Of a DNA stretch of 35,177 bases, positions 24,479 through 33,653 are shown in pieces. Each line of letters begins with the position of its first letter. Position 1 is the stretch's first letter. The notes beneath the pieces were generated by a model. It worked only from the letters and a program-made list of their open reading frames with translations, was not told the origin of the DNA and searched no databases. The stretch is taken from positions 1-35,177 of the forward strand of contig JABIFP010000015.1 of assembly GCA_018650645.1 (NCBI GenBank). The letters run 5' to 3'. Made by a program: the position numbers and the translations under genes. The stretch is from Candidatus Magasanikiibacteriota bacterium. GTDB taxonomy: Bacteria; Patescibacteriota; Patescibacteriia; Magasanikbacterales; UBA922.

Positions 24479-25918
24479 CTACCCAACCTCATGAATATGC
24501 AAATTATCAGCTTCTCCGGGCCCACCAAATGGATGCCCTGAAAGAATAATAATTGTGTCTCCAGTATCTACCACACTGCGCATTTTCAATTGCACTTCTA
24601 ACTGTTTAATAAACGTCTCTTTCTTTTCAATATTTGCCACAAAGAGCGGCAATACTCCCCAAGAAAGATTCATTTGGCGTTGCAGCCTGCCGTGCATAGT
24701 ACCAACAACAATCGGCAGCTCCGGACGCGTTCTGCTAATATGCGCCGCCATTTCTCCGTCTAATGATGCCAAAATAATTGCTTTTGCATGCGAATGATCT
24801 GCTGCAAGCCTGCTAAGCCCACCAAGCATGTCTTCTGTTGTGGTAGCATTATCTAATACCCCAAACGCTGGCATATCATCAAAGGTTGAAACTTCTGTCT
24901 CTCTGATAATTGCCGCCATGGTTTCTACCGTTTGCACAGGGTACTTTCCTACAGCACTTTCATTTGAAAGCATCACCGCATCAGCATGATCAATAACCGC
25001 ATTAGCAACATCTGACACCTCCGCGCGCGTCGGCCGCGGGTTATCTTGCATAGAATCGAGCATTTGCGTTGCTACAATGACTGGTTTGGCATGCTTAAGC
25101 GCTGTTGCTACGAGTTGCTTTTGCAATACTGGCACTTGTTGTGGTGGTAATTCTACTCCCAAATCTCCTCTGGCGACCATCATGCCATCCGCCACTGCCA
25201 AAATTTCTTCAATACGTTTTACCGCTTCGCCTCGTTCAATTTTGGTAATAATTTTAATTGGTTGCGCTTCTACTATTCCCTGCTCTGCCGCATGTTCCTC
25301 AATTAAATCCCGCAGTTCTATCACGTCTTCTGGCGCCATCACAAAAGAAAGGGCAATCAAATCCACCCCTTGCTCAACACCAAAACGCGCATCGGCTTTA
25401 TCCTTTTCTGTCATTGCGCGCGCATTAATGGTTGAATCTGGAACATTGATACCCTTATGTGACCCAAGCGGCCCCCCATTCACTACCGTTGCATGAATAT
25501 TCGTTCCTTCCACGCTCTCTACAATACATTCCATTTTCCCATCAGCCAAAAGCATACGCTCTCCTTTTCCTACATGCTGATGTAATTCTTCCCAATCGAC
25601 TGGAATACGTCCTTCTGTTAATTCATTAATGCTGGTATCAAAAATCACTTTTTCTCCGTCTACTAATTTCACGCCTTCTTCTGGAACAGAACCCACACGA
25701 ATTTTTGGCCCCTGCAAATCTTGCATAATGGCAACAGGTTCCCCAACTCTTGCAGCCGCTTCACGAACATTCTTAATAAGCATGGTATGATTTTCATACG
25801 TGCCGTGTGAAAAATTCAGCCGTGCAACATTCATGCCTGCATGAATCATTTTTTCAATCATGTCCGTAGTCTCACAAGCGGGACCAAGAGTACATACAAT
25901 TTTTGTTCTTTTTTGCAT
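24479..25918 (-). CDS. pyk: Pyruvate kinase
   Basis: KIVCTLGPACETTDMIEKMIHAGMNVARLNFSHG, KIITKIERGEAVKRIEEILAVADGMMVARGDLGVELP, ATQMLDSM. Confidence 0.97.
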   Translation of the reverse strand: MQKRTKIVCTLGPACETTDMIEKMIHAGMNVARLNFSHGTYENHTMLIKNVREAAARVGEPVAIMQDLQGPKIRVGSVPEEGVKLVDGEKVIFDTSINELTEGRIPVDWEELHQHVGKGERMLLADGKMECIVESVEGTNIHATVVNGGPLGSHKGINVPDSTINARAMTEKDKADARFGVEQGVDLIALSFVMAPEDVIELRDLIEEHAAEQGIVEAQPIKIITKIERGEAVKRIEEILAVADGMMVARGDLGVELPPQQVPVLQKQLVATALKHAKPVIVATQMLDSMQDNPRPTRAEVSDVANAVIDHADAVMLSNESAVGKYPVQTVETMAAIIRETEVSTFDDMPAFGVLDNATTTEDMLGGLSRLAADHSHAKAIILASLDGEMAAHISRTRPELPIVVGTMHGRLQRQMNLSWGVLPLFVANIEKKETFIKQLEVQLKMRSVVDTGDTIIILSGHPFGGPGEADNLHIHEVG

Positions 25919-25919
25919 A

Positions 25920-26336
25920 TTAACGAATCGAGTCAATAACTTCTTTTAAATCTCCCAATTGTTTTGGGGAAAGATCTTGTGCAATTTCTTTATACCTATC
26001 AAGGGTACTTTTTGAAGTCTCGTCCTCTTGACTTGCTTCACCAATACCAATAAGCGATGTATATGGAGTTGCATACTCTTTAATCTTTTGCGGTAAAATA
26101 AATACCGTAAAGAGTAATATAAGAAGAATTGGCAAGTACAACAGTAATACTCGCGCCCAACTAGCCAGGCTTGTTAACCGCCCACTCCGTTCCATCTTTT
26201 TCAGATGCTTGTTCATTTCTTCTAGTATCTCCGAATGCTGTTCTAATTCTTCTTGCATCTTTTGCATATCTGCATGCAGCACTTGCGCACCGCCGGTTGC
26301 TGGTTTTCTGGGAGTTTTTCTTGTGACAGGAGGCAT
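25920..26336 (-). CDS. Hypothetical protein with coiled coil and one TM
   Basis: MQKMQEELEQHSEILEEMNKHLKKMER then VLLLYLPILLILLFTVFIL. Confidence 0.7.
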   Translation of the reverse strand: MPPVTRKTPRKPATGGAQVLHADMQKMQEELEQHSEILEEMNKHLKKMERSGRLTSLASWARVLLLYLPILLILLFTVFILPQKIKEYATPYTSLIGIGEASQEDETSKSTLDRYKEIAQDLSPKQLGDLKEVIDSIR

Positions 26337-26342
26337 ACCAAA

Positions 26343-26810
26343 TTATTTAGATGATTTTTTTCTTCTACTGAGTGATTTAATCTCACTTTCAAATGTATCA
26401 ACATCATCAAACGCTCTATAGATTGATGCAAACCGAATATACGCAACCTTATCGAATTTTTTAAGCTGTTTCATAACGACCTCTCCGACCTGCTTACTCG
26501 TAAGCTCTCGCTTTTTTTTCTTTTGCAGATCGCGTTCAATCATCTGAATCAATCGATTGAACTTCTCTTGTGTATATGGCCGTTTTACCAGTGACTGACG
26601 AATTCCTTCCTTCATTTTTTCTCTTGAATACGATTCTCGTCTTCCATCTGTTTTCACTACTGTTAAATCGAGTAGTTCCACTTCTTCAACCGTAGAAAAT
26701 CGATAGGTGCAAGAAATACACTCTCTTCTGCGGCGAATTGCCATCCCGTCTGTGGTGACACGCGAATCGACTACTTTTGTTTCTTTTGATTTACAAACCG
26801 GGCAGTGCAT
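26343..26810 (-). CDS. nrdR: Transcriptional repressor NrdR
   Basis: MHCPVCKSKETKVVDSRVTTDGMAIRRRRECISCTYRFSTVE plus ATP-cone. Confidence 0.96.
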   Translation of the reverse strand: MHCPVCKSKETKVVDSRVTTDGMAIRRRRECISCTYRFSTVEEVELLDLTVVKTDGRRESYSREKMKEGIRQSLVKRPYTQEKFNRLIQMIERDLQKKKKRELTSKQVGEVVMKQLKKFDKVAYIRFASIYRAFDDVDTFESEIKSLSRRKKSSK

Positions 26811-26847
26811 ATATCTGTCTATTAGTGTTGGTAGTATAACACATTAT

Positions 26848-26872
26848 AAAAAAAGAGCCTTCTCTAAGGCTC
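26848..26872 (-). terminator. ftsZ terminator
   Basis: Minus: GAGCCTT-AGAG-AAGGCTC-TTTTTTT. Confidence 0.8.
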
Positions 26873-26888
26873 CTCTTTTTATATGTGC

Positions 26889-28202
26889 TTACATCCCCAT
26901 TTTCTTTCTAATAAATGCTGGGATTTCTAGATCTTCCTCTTCATCTTCATCCACTTCTGGAGTGATTGGCATAGCGGCTACCGGTGGCTCAATTTTTCTT
27001 GATACCGGTGGAGCCGGTTTCTCTCTTACCGGCGCAAGCGGTTCATGGTCTGCTTTTTTTCTGGTAAAACTTGAGAATGTGCGCTTTGGACGTTCCGGTT
27101 CAACTTCTTCTTCCTCTTCTTCCGTTTCTTCTTCTCTGTTTGGTCTTTTCTTAAATCCTGTTCCAGAATAAAGCCCCTTTGGCCGAGTATTTGCAAAGCT
27201 TGGCCGTGGCTTATCTTCCATGAGTGATTCCATACTGCGCGGTTCATGATCTTCATCAAATCCTGTTGCAATAACGGTAATACGTAAATCTTCTCCCATT
27301 GTTTCATCAATAACAGCACCAAAGATCACACGCACATCTTCATCAGCTGAACTTGTAATAATTTTAGCAGCTTCTGATACTTCTTGCATTCCTAATGTGT
27401 TTCCACCGGTAATAGTAAACAGAATTCCTTGTGCACCATCAATTGATAATTCTAATAGCGGTGACGATACGGCAGCTTTAGCAGCAATCGCAGCTCTATC
27501 TTCTCCTGTACCGGTTCCAATTCCCATGAGCGCAGACCCTTGATTGGCCATGATCGCTTTTACATCTGCAAAATCGACGTTGATAAGCCCAGGAACAGTA
27601 ATCAATTCTGAAATTCCTTGCACACCGTGCTGTAATACTTCGTCCACAATCTTAAATGCATCAAGGATTGATGTATTCTTTTCAATAATCTGAAATACCC
27701 GTTCGTTTGGAATGGTAATAATAGTATCAACACATTTTGCAAGCGCTTGATACGCTCCGTCTGCAATCCGTTCTCTTTGTGGTCCTTCAAATTCGAATGG
27801 CTTTGTGACAACAGCAACAGTAAGTGCACCCATGTCTCTTGCGATTTCTGCAATTACTGGACTTGCTCCAGAACCTGTTCCACCACCAAGTCCACAGGTA
27901 ATAAATACCATGTCTGAATCTTTGATCATTTCACGAATTTCATTTTGTGCTTCTTCTGCACTTCGCTTTCCCATTTCAGGATTCATTCCAGCACCAAGTC
28001 CACGTGTAATAGTTTTTCCAATATGTAATTTATGCGGTGCGCTATTGTGGTGAAGCGCCTGAACATCAGTATTCATCACAATAAACTCAACACCACGAAT
28101 GCCACTTTTAACCATTCTATCTACTGCTGCTCCTCCGGATCCTCCAACCCCAACAACTTTAATTTTTGCGAATGTTTCAATTTCTGGTTTTACCTGCGGC
28201 AT
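26889..28202 (-). CDS. ftsZ: Cell division protein FtsZ
   Basis: KVVGVGGSGGAAVDRM, FITCGLGGGTGSGASPVIAEIAR; C-terminal PAFIRKKMGM. Confidence 0.98.
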   Translation of the reverse strand: MPQVKPEIETFAKIKVVGVGGSGGAAVDRMVKSGIRGVEFIVMNTDVQALHHNSAPHKLHIGKTITRGLGAGMNPEMGKRSAEEAQNEIREMIKDSDMVFITCGLGGGTGSGASPVIAEIARDMGALTVAVVTKPFEFEGPQRERIADGAYQALAKCVDTIITIPNERVFQIIEKNTSILDAFKIVDEVLQHGVQGISELITVPGLINVDFADVKAIMANQGSALMGIGTGTGEDRAAIAAKAAVSSPLLELSIDGAQGILFTITGGNTLGMQEVSEAAKIITSSADEDVRVIFGAVIDETMGEDLRITVIATGFDEDHEPRSMESLMEDKPRPSFANTRPKGLYSGTGFKKRPNREEETEEEEEEVEPERPKRTFSSFTRKKADHEPLAPVREKPAPPVSRKIEPPVAAMPITPEVDEDEEEDLEIPAFIRKKMGM

Positions 28203-28268
28203 ACAAATTATCTTTCTGAACACTATAATTGTTCTTTTTTGGCTCTACTCGGCCACGTTTGTACATAT

Positions 28269-28298
28269 ATTGTATCCGAGTTGATTGCCTACTGTCAA
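28269..28298 (-). promoter_or_regulatory. ftsZ promoter TTGACA-18-TACAAT
   Basis: Minus: TTGACA (28298-28293), TACAAT (28274-28269), directly downstream of the ftsA terminator. Confidence 0.7.
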
Positions 28299-28323
28299 GA
28301 AAAAAACCACATCCTGTGGTTCC
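28299..28323 (-). terminator. ftsA terminator
   Basis: Minus: AACCACAGGATGTGGTTTTTTTC. Confidence 0.7.
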
Positions 28324-28341
28324 TTTGCTAGGCTTAGTAAT

Positions 28342-29631
28342 TTACGGAATCAAAAACTTAAATATTTTTCTCATCTGCTGGGCAACTTGTGCACCATTTA
28401 CCAGTGATTTGCCACCCTTATGCCCTGCTCTGAGCGTTTCCATCGCACCCCATTTCATAAGCCCAATTGCTGTGGTATACGATAAATCATTGATTTTTTC
28501 TGTAGCACTTTGCAAATGCAGTGGATACCCATGTCCTGCATTCATACCCATATATTTTTTTGCCATTTCTACAAGTCCATGCAACTTTGCACCACCACCC
28601 GTAAATACAATTCCCGCAGGAAGTAAAGCCCGCCGATCAATCTGCATGAGTTCGTCATTTATTTTTTCAAAAATTTCTGCAACACGCGCGTTAATAATTT
28701 CTGCAACAAATTTCTTTGACACGCGTTCGCCTTCCGCACCAAATTCCGCCAAGTCAATAATATCTTTTTTTGTAAATCCTTTTGGAGAACATTCTCCGTA
28801 CGTAATCTTTACGCGCTCTGCAATATCAATATCTGTTTGCAGCCCAAGCGCCAAATCGTTTGTAATATGATCAGCTCCAATTGGCACAATACCAATATGA
28901 ATCATGTGCCCTTCTTCATATACCGCAACAGTTGTTGTTTCGCCACCGATATCTGCAACAACGACACCTAATTCTTTTTGCTTTTGTGTCAGCACCACAT
29001 CTGAAACAGCAAGCACACCCAGCACCAAATCGTCTACATCAATACCCGTTCTATACACGGCTTTCATGATATTTTTTACATGCGGTGTTGACCCAAAAAT
29101 GATTTGCGCATCTGCTTCTAATCGCACCCCTGTCATTCCTACTGGATCTTTAATCCCTGTTTGCCCATCCACACAATAACTTTTTGGTAATACGTGTAAT
29201 ACTTCAAAATTTAGAGGCGACGTAATTGTTTGCGCCGATTCCACTACTCGAAGGACATCTTCTCCTGAAATTTCTCCGTCTTGTTTTGCAACAGCAACCG
29301 CACCGCGACTTTCTTGAAACAATACCTGTGTACCATTAATACCAACCCACGCTGTTTCTATTGGCGCACCAATAAGTCGTTCAATATCTTCAAGCGCATG
29401 TGCAACAGAAGATACTGCTTCTTCAATTGAAGTAATAGATCCCTTTGCAACACCATTTGAATCAACTTCTGCGGTAGCAATAAGCTGTACATCTGGGCCG
29501 AGTTCTTTGTCTATAGAAGCTTGTCCAACGGCAACACGAATAGACGTAGAACCAATATCGATTCCCGTCACAATGTGTGATTGTTTTCTTCTTCCTGCCA
29601 TAGAATTGCTCATTGTAAGCAAAGAATACAA
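28342..29631 (-). CDS. ftsA: Cell division protein FtsA
   Basis: VTGIDIGSTSIRVAVGQ, VVADIGGETTTVAVYEEG, AGIVFTGGGAKLHGLVEMAKKYM. Confidence 0.96.
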   Translation of the reverse strand: MYSLLTMSNSMAGRRKQSHIVTGIDIGSTSIRVAVGQASIDKELGPDVQLIATAEVDSNGVAKGSITSIEEAVSSVAHALEDIERLIGAPIETAWVGINGTQVLFQESRGAVAVAKQDGEISGEDVLRVVESAQTITSPLNFEVLHVLPKSYCVDGQTGIKDPVGMTGVRLEADAQIIFGSTPHVKNIMKAVYRTGIDVDDLVLGVLAVSDVVLTQKQKELGVVVADIGGETTTVAVYEEGHMIHIGIVPIGADHITNDLALGLQTDIDIAERVKITYGECSPKGFTKKDIIDLAEFGAEGERVSKKFVAEIINARVAEIFEKINDELMQIDRRALLPAGIVFTGGGAKLHGLVEMAKKYMGMNAGHGYPLHLQSATEKINDLSYTTAIGLMKWGAMETLRAGHKGGKSLVNGAQVAQQMRKIFKFLIP

Positions 29632-29659
29632 GTTGTACTCAAGCCCACATATTGTACCA

Positions 29660-30052
29660 TTATTTGCGTATTAGCTCAATTATCATCACCGTGATGTGCG
29701 GGAGAAAAATAAGCATTCCAATAATGAGCGAAAAAAATGATCCTACTAGTACAGCCCCAGCTAGCATGTCTTTTACGGCTTCAACCTGATAAGAAAGCCT
29801 CGGTTTTAGTACATCTAAGAAGCGCTCTAAGGCGCTATTTACTACTTCTAGCGTTAAGACAAATGCAATAAGCATGAATACCACAATAGTCTCCATCTTT
29901 TGCAAGGGAAACACAATAACCCCAGCAAGTGCTGCAAGGCCAAAGATAAGCTGCATTCTAAAATTTGCTTCGGTAACAAATACCGTATGTAGTCCACGCA
30001 TTGCGTGACGCATGCTTGTATATAATCGATTATCCATAGAGCTGTGCCACAT
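29660..30052 (-). CDS. dgkA: Diacylglycerol/undecaprenol kinase family
   Basis: VVNSALERFLDVLKPRLSYQVEAVKDMLAGAVLV. Confidence 0.9.
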   Translation of the reverse strand: MWHSSMDNRLYTSMRHAMRGLHTVFVTEANFRMQLIFGLAALAGVIVFPLQKMETIVVFMLIAFVLTLEVVNSALERFLDVLKPRLSYQVEAVKDMLAGAVLVGSFFSLIIGMLIFLPHITVMIIELIRK

Positions 30053-30461
30053 ACTTTTCTTGAAGCGGAAACATGATTGCAGCCTCTTTTTTTGTCATGT
30101 GATCGTATCCGAGTAAATGCAACGTTCCATGCACCATCATGCGTGTCAACTCTTCCTTAAACGACACGTTGTGTGTGTTTGCTTGTCTACGGATTTGCGC
30201 AATGGAAATAAACATATCGCCAAAGTCTGTTTCTCCTGGCATCACCATCCCCTCTTCCATGGCAAAAGACAAGACATCAGTTGTTTTATCTTTCCCTCTG
30301 TATGTCTTATTGAGTGTGCGCATTCGCGTGTCTCCAATAAGTGAAACACTCACACTTCCCTTCTTTTTTTGTTTTTTTAACACATGCAAAACACTCTGAA
30401 CAATATATGTGCGCGATACACCTATCGGTGATCTGAGCGTTGAGAAAACACTACATTCCAT
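30030..30461 (-). CDS. ybeY: Endoribonuclease YbeY
   Basis: HGTLHLLGYDH; LNKTYRGKDKTTDVLSF. Confidence 0.95.
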   Translation of the reverse strand: MECSVFSTLRSPIGVSRTYIVQSVLHVLKKQKKKGSVSVSLIGDTRMRTLNKTYRGKDKTTDVLSFAMEEGMVMPGETDFGDMFISIAQIRRQANTHNVSFKEELTRMMVHGTLHLLGYDHMTKKEAAIMFPLQEKYVAQLYG

Positions 30462-30463
30462 AC

Positions 30464-31807
30464 TTATTCGAAAGCCGGAGGAAGGGCTTCCTCACTAGAT
30501 GTAACGATCACCTGATCCCCAGATTCTCCAAATAATAACGGATCGAATTCTTCTTCTACATCGTCTTCTGATTCTGACTCATCGTCTTCAAATGTTGTTT
30601 CTTCTACTCCATCTTCTGCTGCTGGTGCGGTACTTTCTTCTTCAATTACTGGCGTTGATGTTGCTGGAAGCACTTCTTCAACTGCTGAATCTGCAGTTGG
30701 TACTGGTACCTGCTCAGGCAGTTGTGCAGAAGCATCTGCCGGCCTAAAACTTTGCCATACCATTTCCATCACTGTTGGGTATACAAATCGATCAGTAATT
30801 CCTTGCATATACATCAGCACGTAAATTCTTGTTTCGTCTACAACAAGTGCTACTCGATTATCATTTCTTACGTATACCGGCACAGAAAATCGATTTGTTT
30901 TTTTGTCATATTCTTGCAACTTTTGAGCTGTTGCTTCTGCGGCAAACCACTGCACAAACGTTTGCCCCGCTTCCATAGTATATGCTGAAATCATTACGTA
31001 ATCACCCGTCACAGCATTAATAAGTACATCATTCGCATATGAATCTACGGCATCTAACTGCCATCCCACTGGATAATATAATCGATACTTCCATGTTGGA
31101 TTGACATATTCACGCGCAAGCCCAGAATCGATCAGTTTACTTGGCGCACCATTTTTAGGTGAATATAAATTGCGCACTTCTACGCCATCAACATATCCGT
31201 CAGCATCTGAATCTTGTGATCCACTATCAGTATTGAAAATTTCTTCTTCTAAATCGGTTAATCCATCAGTATCTACGTCTACTGCCGGCGCTAAAAACGA
31301 ACCCGGAAATGTGAGTGACGGTCGTTTTGTTACATCAATCTCATCTTCTATTGGTGTTGTCGTTGGTACAACAATAGGAGGCAAATCGATTGGCTCTGTA
31401 ATTTTCGGTGCGGGTACTACCGTGCGCGTTTGTTCTTCTTGCACTACAGGGGCTATTGGCGCAGCTTTTGGTGTAAAAATAATACCAGCCTGCCATAAAT
31501 AGTAGCCAACAATACCTAAAATAAGCAAGAACACGACGACTCCACCAACAATGAGCTTTGTTTTGGGGGTTTGTAATTGTACCGGCATTGGACGCGCTTT
31601 TGTTGCCGCATGCGGATCTACAGGCGCCTGCAAATCTTTCAGCTCTGGCTTTTTGATAGGTTTTTTTATTGCAGGAGCGGCAGAAGTTTTTTTATCATGA
31701 TAAATAACCGGATCTTTTCCGCCATAAAAAGCATCCGGCATTGCTTGTACGGGTACGTCTGGCAGCTCAGGAGCTGCTGATTTTTTTTTATCTTTTTTTT
31801 CAAACAT
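30464..31807 (-). CDS. Membrane protein with DxDxDG Ca-binding-type repeats
   Basis: TM KLIVGGVVVFLLILGIVGYYLW; VDTDGLTDLEEEIFNTDSGSQDSDADGYVDGVEV. Confidence 0.8.
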   Translation of the reverse strand: MFEKKDKKKSAAPELPDVPVQAMPDAFYGGKDPVIYHDKKTSAAPAIKKPIKKPELKDLQAPVDPHAATKARPMPVQLQTPKTKLIVGGVVVFLLILGIVGYYLWQAGIIFTPKAAPIAPVVQEEQTRTVVPAPKITEPIDLPPIVVPTTTPIEDEIDVTKRPSLTFPGSFLAPAVDVDTDGLTDLEEEIFNTDSGSQDSDADGYVDGVEVRNLYSPKNGAPSKLIDSGLAREYVNPTWKYRLYYPVGWQLDAVDSYANDVLINAVTGDYVMISAYTMEAGQTFVQWFAAEATAQKLQEYDKKTNRFSVPVYVRNDNRVALVVDETRIYVLMYMQGITDRFVYPTVMEMVWQSFRPADASAQLPEQVPVPTADSAVEEVLPATSTPVIEEESTAPAAEDGVEETTFEDDESESEDDVEEEFDPLLFGESGDQVIVTSSEEALPPAFE

Positions 31808-31816
31808 GTGAAAAGG

Positions 31817-33181
31817 TTACCCTGTACACACAGCCATCTGTGTGAGGAGATCTTTAAGGAAATCTGCATAGACATCTTGGCCTTCCACCGTGTCCACCTG
31901 CCAATGCAGTGGATCAAGTGCAAGCGCATACCCATCTCCCGGCTCAACTGGTAATGTAATACCCTGCACTGAATACAAGAAAATTGTTTTCGACATAGCT
32001 TCTTCTTTTTGCGCGTCTGTGCAAGAGTTTGCATTTGCTAGAGCGCGTAAACGTGTCTCAACAGTTGCCGAAAGTGCAACATCTTCGGTCTCTCCTTCCG
32101 CAGTTTCTTCTTCTCCCATTTCTTCTGAAGATGTGGATACCTGTTCTACCATTTTTCCTTCATCTGAAGCGGCAAATGGAGGAACAGCAAATCGTCCAGG
32201 GCCATTTGGATTATATCCTGCTTTTACTTCTGCCCCATCCAAATACCCATCTCCGTCAGTATCTGGATTTGTTGCATTTGTTGACCAAATAAGTACCTCA
32301 TCTCCGTCAGAGAGCCCATCATCATCAGTATCCCATAGTTCAGGATCTGTTCCTCCTCTGATTTCTTCTTCATCACTTAAACCATCTTCATCAGTATCTG
32401 AAGGCTCACCATACAGAATCTGCTCATCCAAACTCTCTTGTCCTACAATATCGGGAACGGTAATTGTAGAACCTTCGTCAATTTGATCAGTAGGATCTTC
32501 TGGGACTGCTGGTTCATTGTTTATTACCGTTGGAACAAATGAATCGCTCGGTGTCTCTGAGCTACTCTGTACAAGTCTGTACACAAACCACCCACCTGCT
32601 CCCAAAATAGTAGAAACAATAATAATGATGATAATGGTCATGATGCCTCTGCTGAGGGTCGGCTCTTTAATAGTATATTCCCCTCTTGGTACATGCGGCG
32701 CTTCTCCTGCCAATCCTGTAAGATCATCTCCTTGCGCTGGCATGCCCGCCGCTGTTGCTGCGCGCTCTACCGGAGGAGCGGTAATAACGGTAGGTTCTGG
32801 TTGTGGTTTTGACGGAATACTTGCTGCCATTGGATCTGGCGGAAGCGTAGCCTCCACAGGCTGTTTTGGACGCAAAATCCCCGCACCAAGTGCAGAAGAT
32901 CCTACCGCTTGCGGTGGTTCTGTTTGCAGTGGCGCTTGCACGACCGGTTCCGGGCGAGCAGATACAGGTTCTGGTTCTGGCATCTGTGCTGGATCAGCAG
33001 AAAGTGGTGGCAGAGCTGGAGCTGCACCTACTGGATTCATAGCTGAAAGCATCTGATCCGTCGGTTCAGAAACTGCTGGTGCATCTGGCATCGCAGCAAA
33101 CATGTCTTCGGGCTCCCCAATTGGGAGATTTGGTGGCGCGCCAGCTGGACCGCCTCCTTGTTGTTTATTATCGTCAAACAT
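31817..33181 (-). CDS. Membrane protein with three DxDxDG Ca-binding-type repeats
   Basis: TM IMTIIIIIIVSTILGAGGWFVYRL; DTDEDGLSDEEE, DTDDDGLSDGDE, DTDGDGYLDGAE. Confidence 0.8.
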   Translation of the reverse strand: MFDDNKQQGGGPAGAPPNLPIGEPEDMFAAMPDAPAVSEPTDQMLSAMNPVGAAPALPPLSADPAQMPEPEPVSARPEPVVQAPLQTEPPQAVGSSALGAGILRPKQPVEATLPPDPMAASIPSKPQPEPTVITAPPVERAATAAGMPAQGDDLTGLAGEAPHVPRGEYTIKEPTLSRGIMTIIIIIIVSTILGAGGWFVYRLVQSSSETPSDSFVPTVINNEPAVPEDPTDQIDEGSTITVPDIVGQESLDEQILYGEPSDTDEDGLSDEEEIRGGTDPELWDTDDDGLSDGDEVLIWSTNATNPDTDGDGYLDGAEVKAGYNPNGPGRFAVPPFAASDEGKMVEQVSTSSEEMGEEETAEGETEDVALSATVETRLRALANANSCTDAQKEEAMSKTIFLYSVQGITLPVEPGDGYALALDPLHWQVDTVEGQDVYADFLKDLLTQMAVCTG

Positions 33182-33199
33182 ACCTACTATTAGACGTGA

Positions 33200-33634
33200 T
33201 TAGAGGGTCAATTCTCCTTCCCCAAGTGGATTAAATCCTTCAGAAATTTCATAGGCGTCTGGGAAACCATCACCATCAGTGTCAGCTTGCAATGGATCGG
33301 TCTTCCACGTCATTATTTCGGCTTTATCACTAAGTCCATCGTTATCCGTATCCATATTCAAAGGATCTGTTCCGCGAGTTTTTTCCTCTTCATCAGTAAG
33401 CCCATCACTGTCTGCATCATTTATATTTGCGGGTGCTATCATGCTTTCAACCTCTTCTTCTGTAAATCCAGGTCCTAATGTTTCGTATGTAGGCTGTTCT
33501 ACTTTTTGCACCTGCTCTAATCCTTCATCGATTGGAATTATTACTGCAGGCGGTTCTTCTGCCTGTTTTGAGCAGCCAAAACCTAATACGCTCACAAGCG
33601 CAAAGCAGAATAGAATTTTTACTATGTTATGCAT
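33200..33634 (-). CDS. Lipoprotein with three DxDxDG Ca-binding-type repeats
   Basis: Lipobox VLGFGCSK; DADSDGLTDEEE, DTDNDGLSDKAE, DTDGDGFPDAYE. Confidence 0.8.
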   Translation of the reverse strand: MHNIVKILFCFALVSVLGFGCSKQAEEPPAVIIPIDEGLEQVQKVEQPTYETLGPGFTEEEVESMIAPANINDADSDGLTDEEEKTRGTDPLNMDTDNDGLSDKAEIMTWKTDPLQADTDGDGFPDAYEISEGFNPLGEGELTL

Positions 33635-33653
33635 ATAGCATTAGTATATCATA

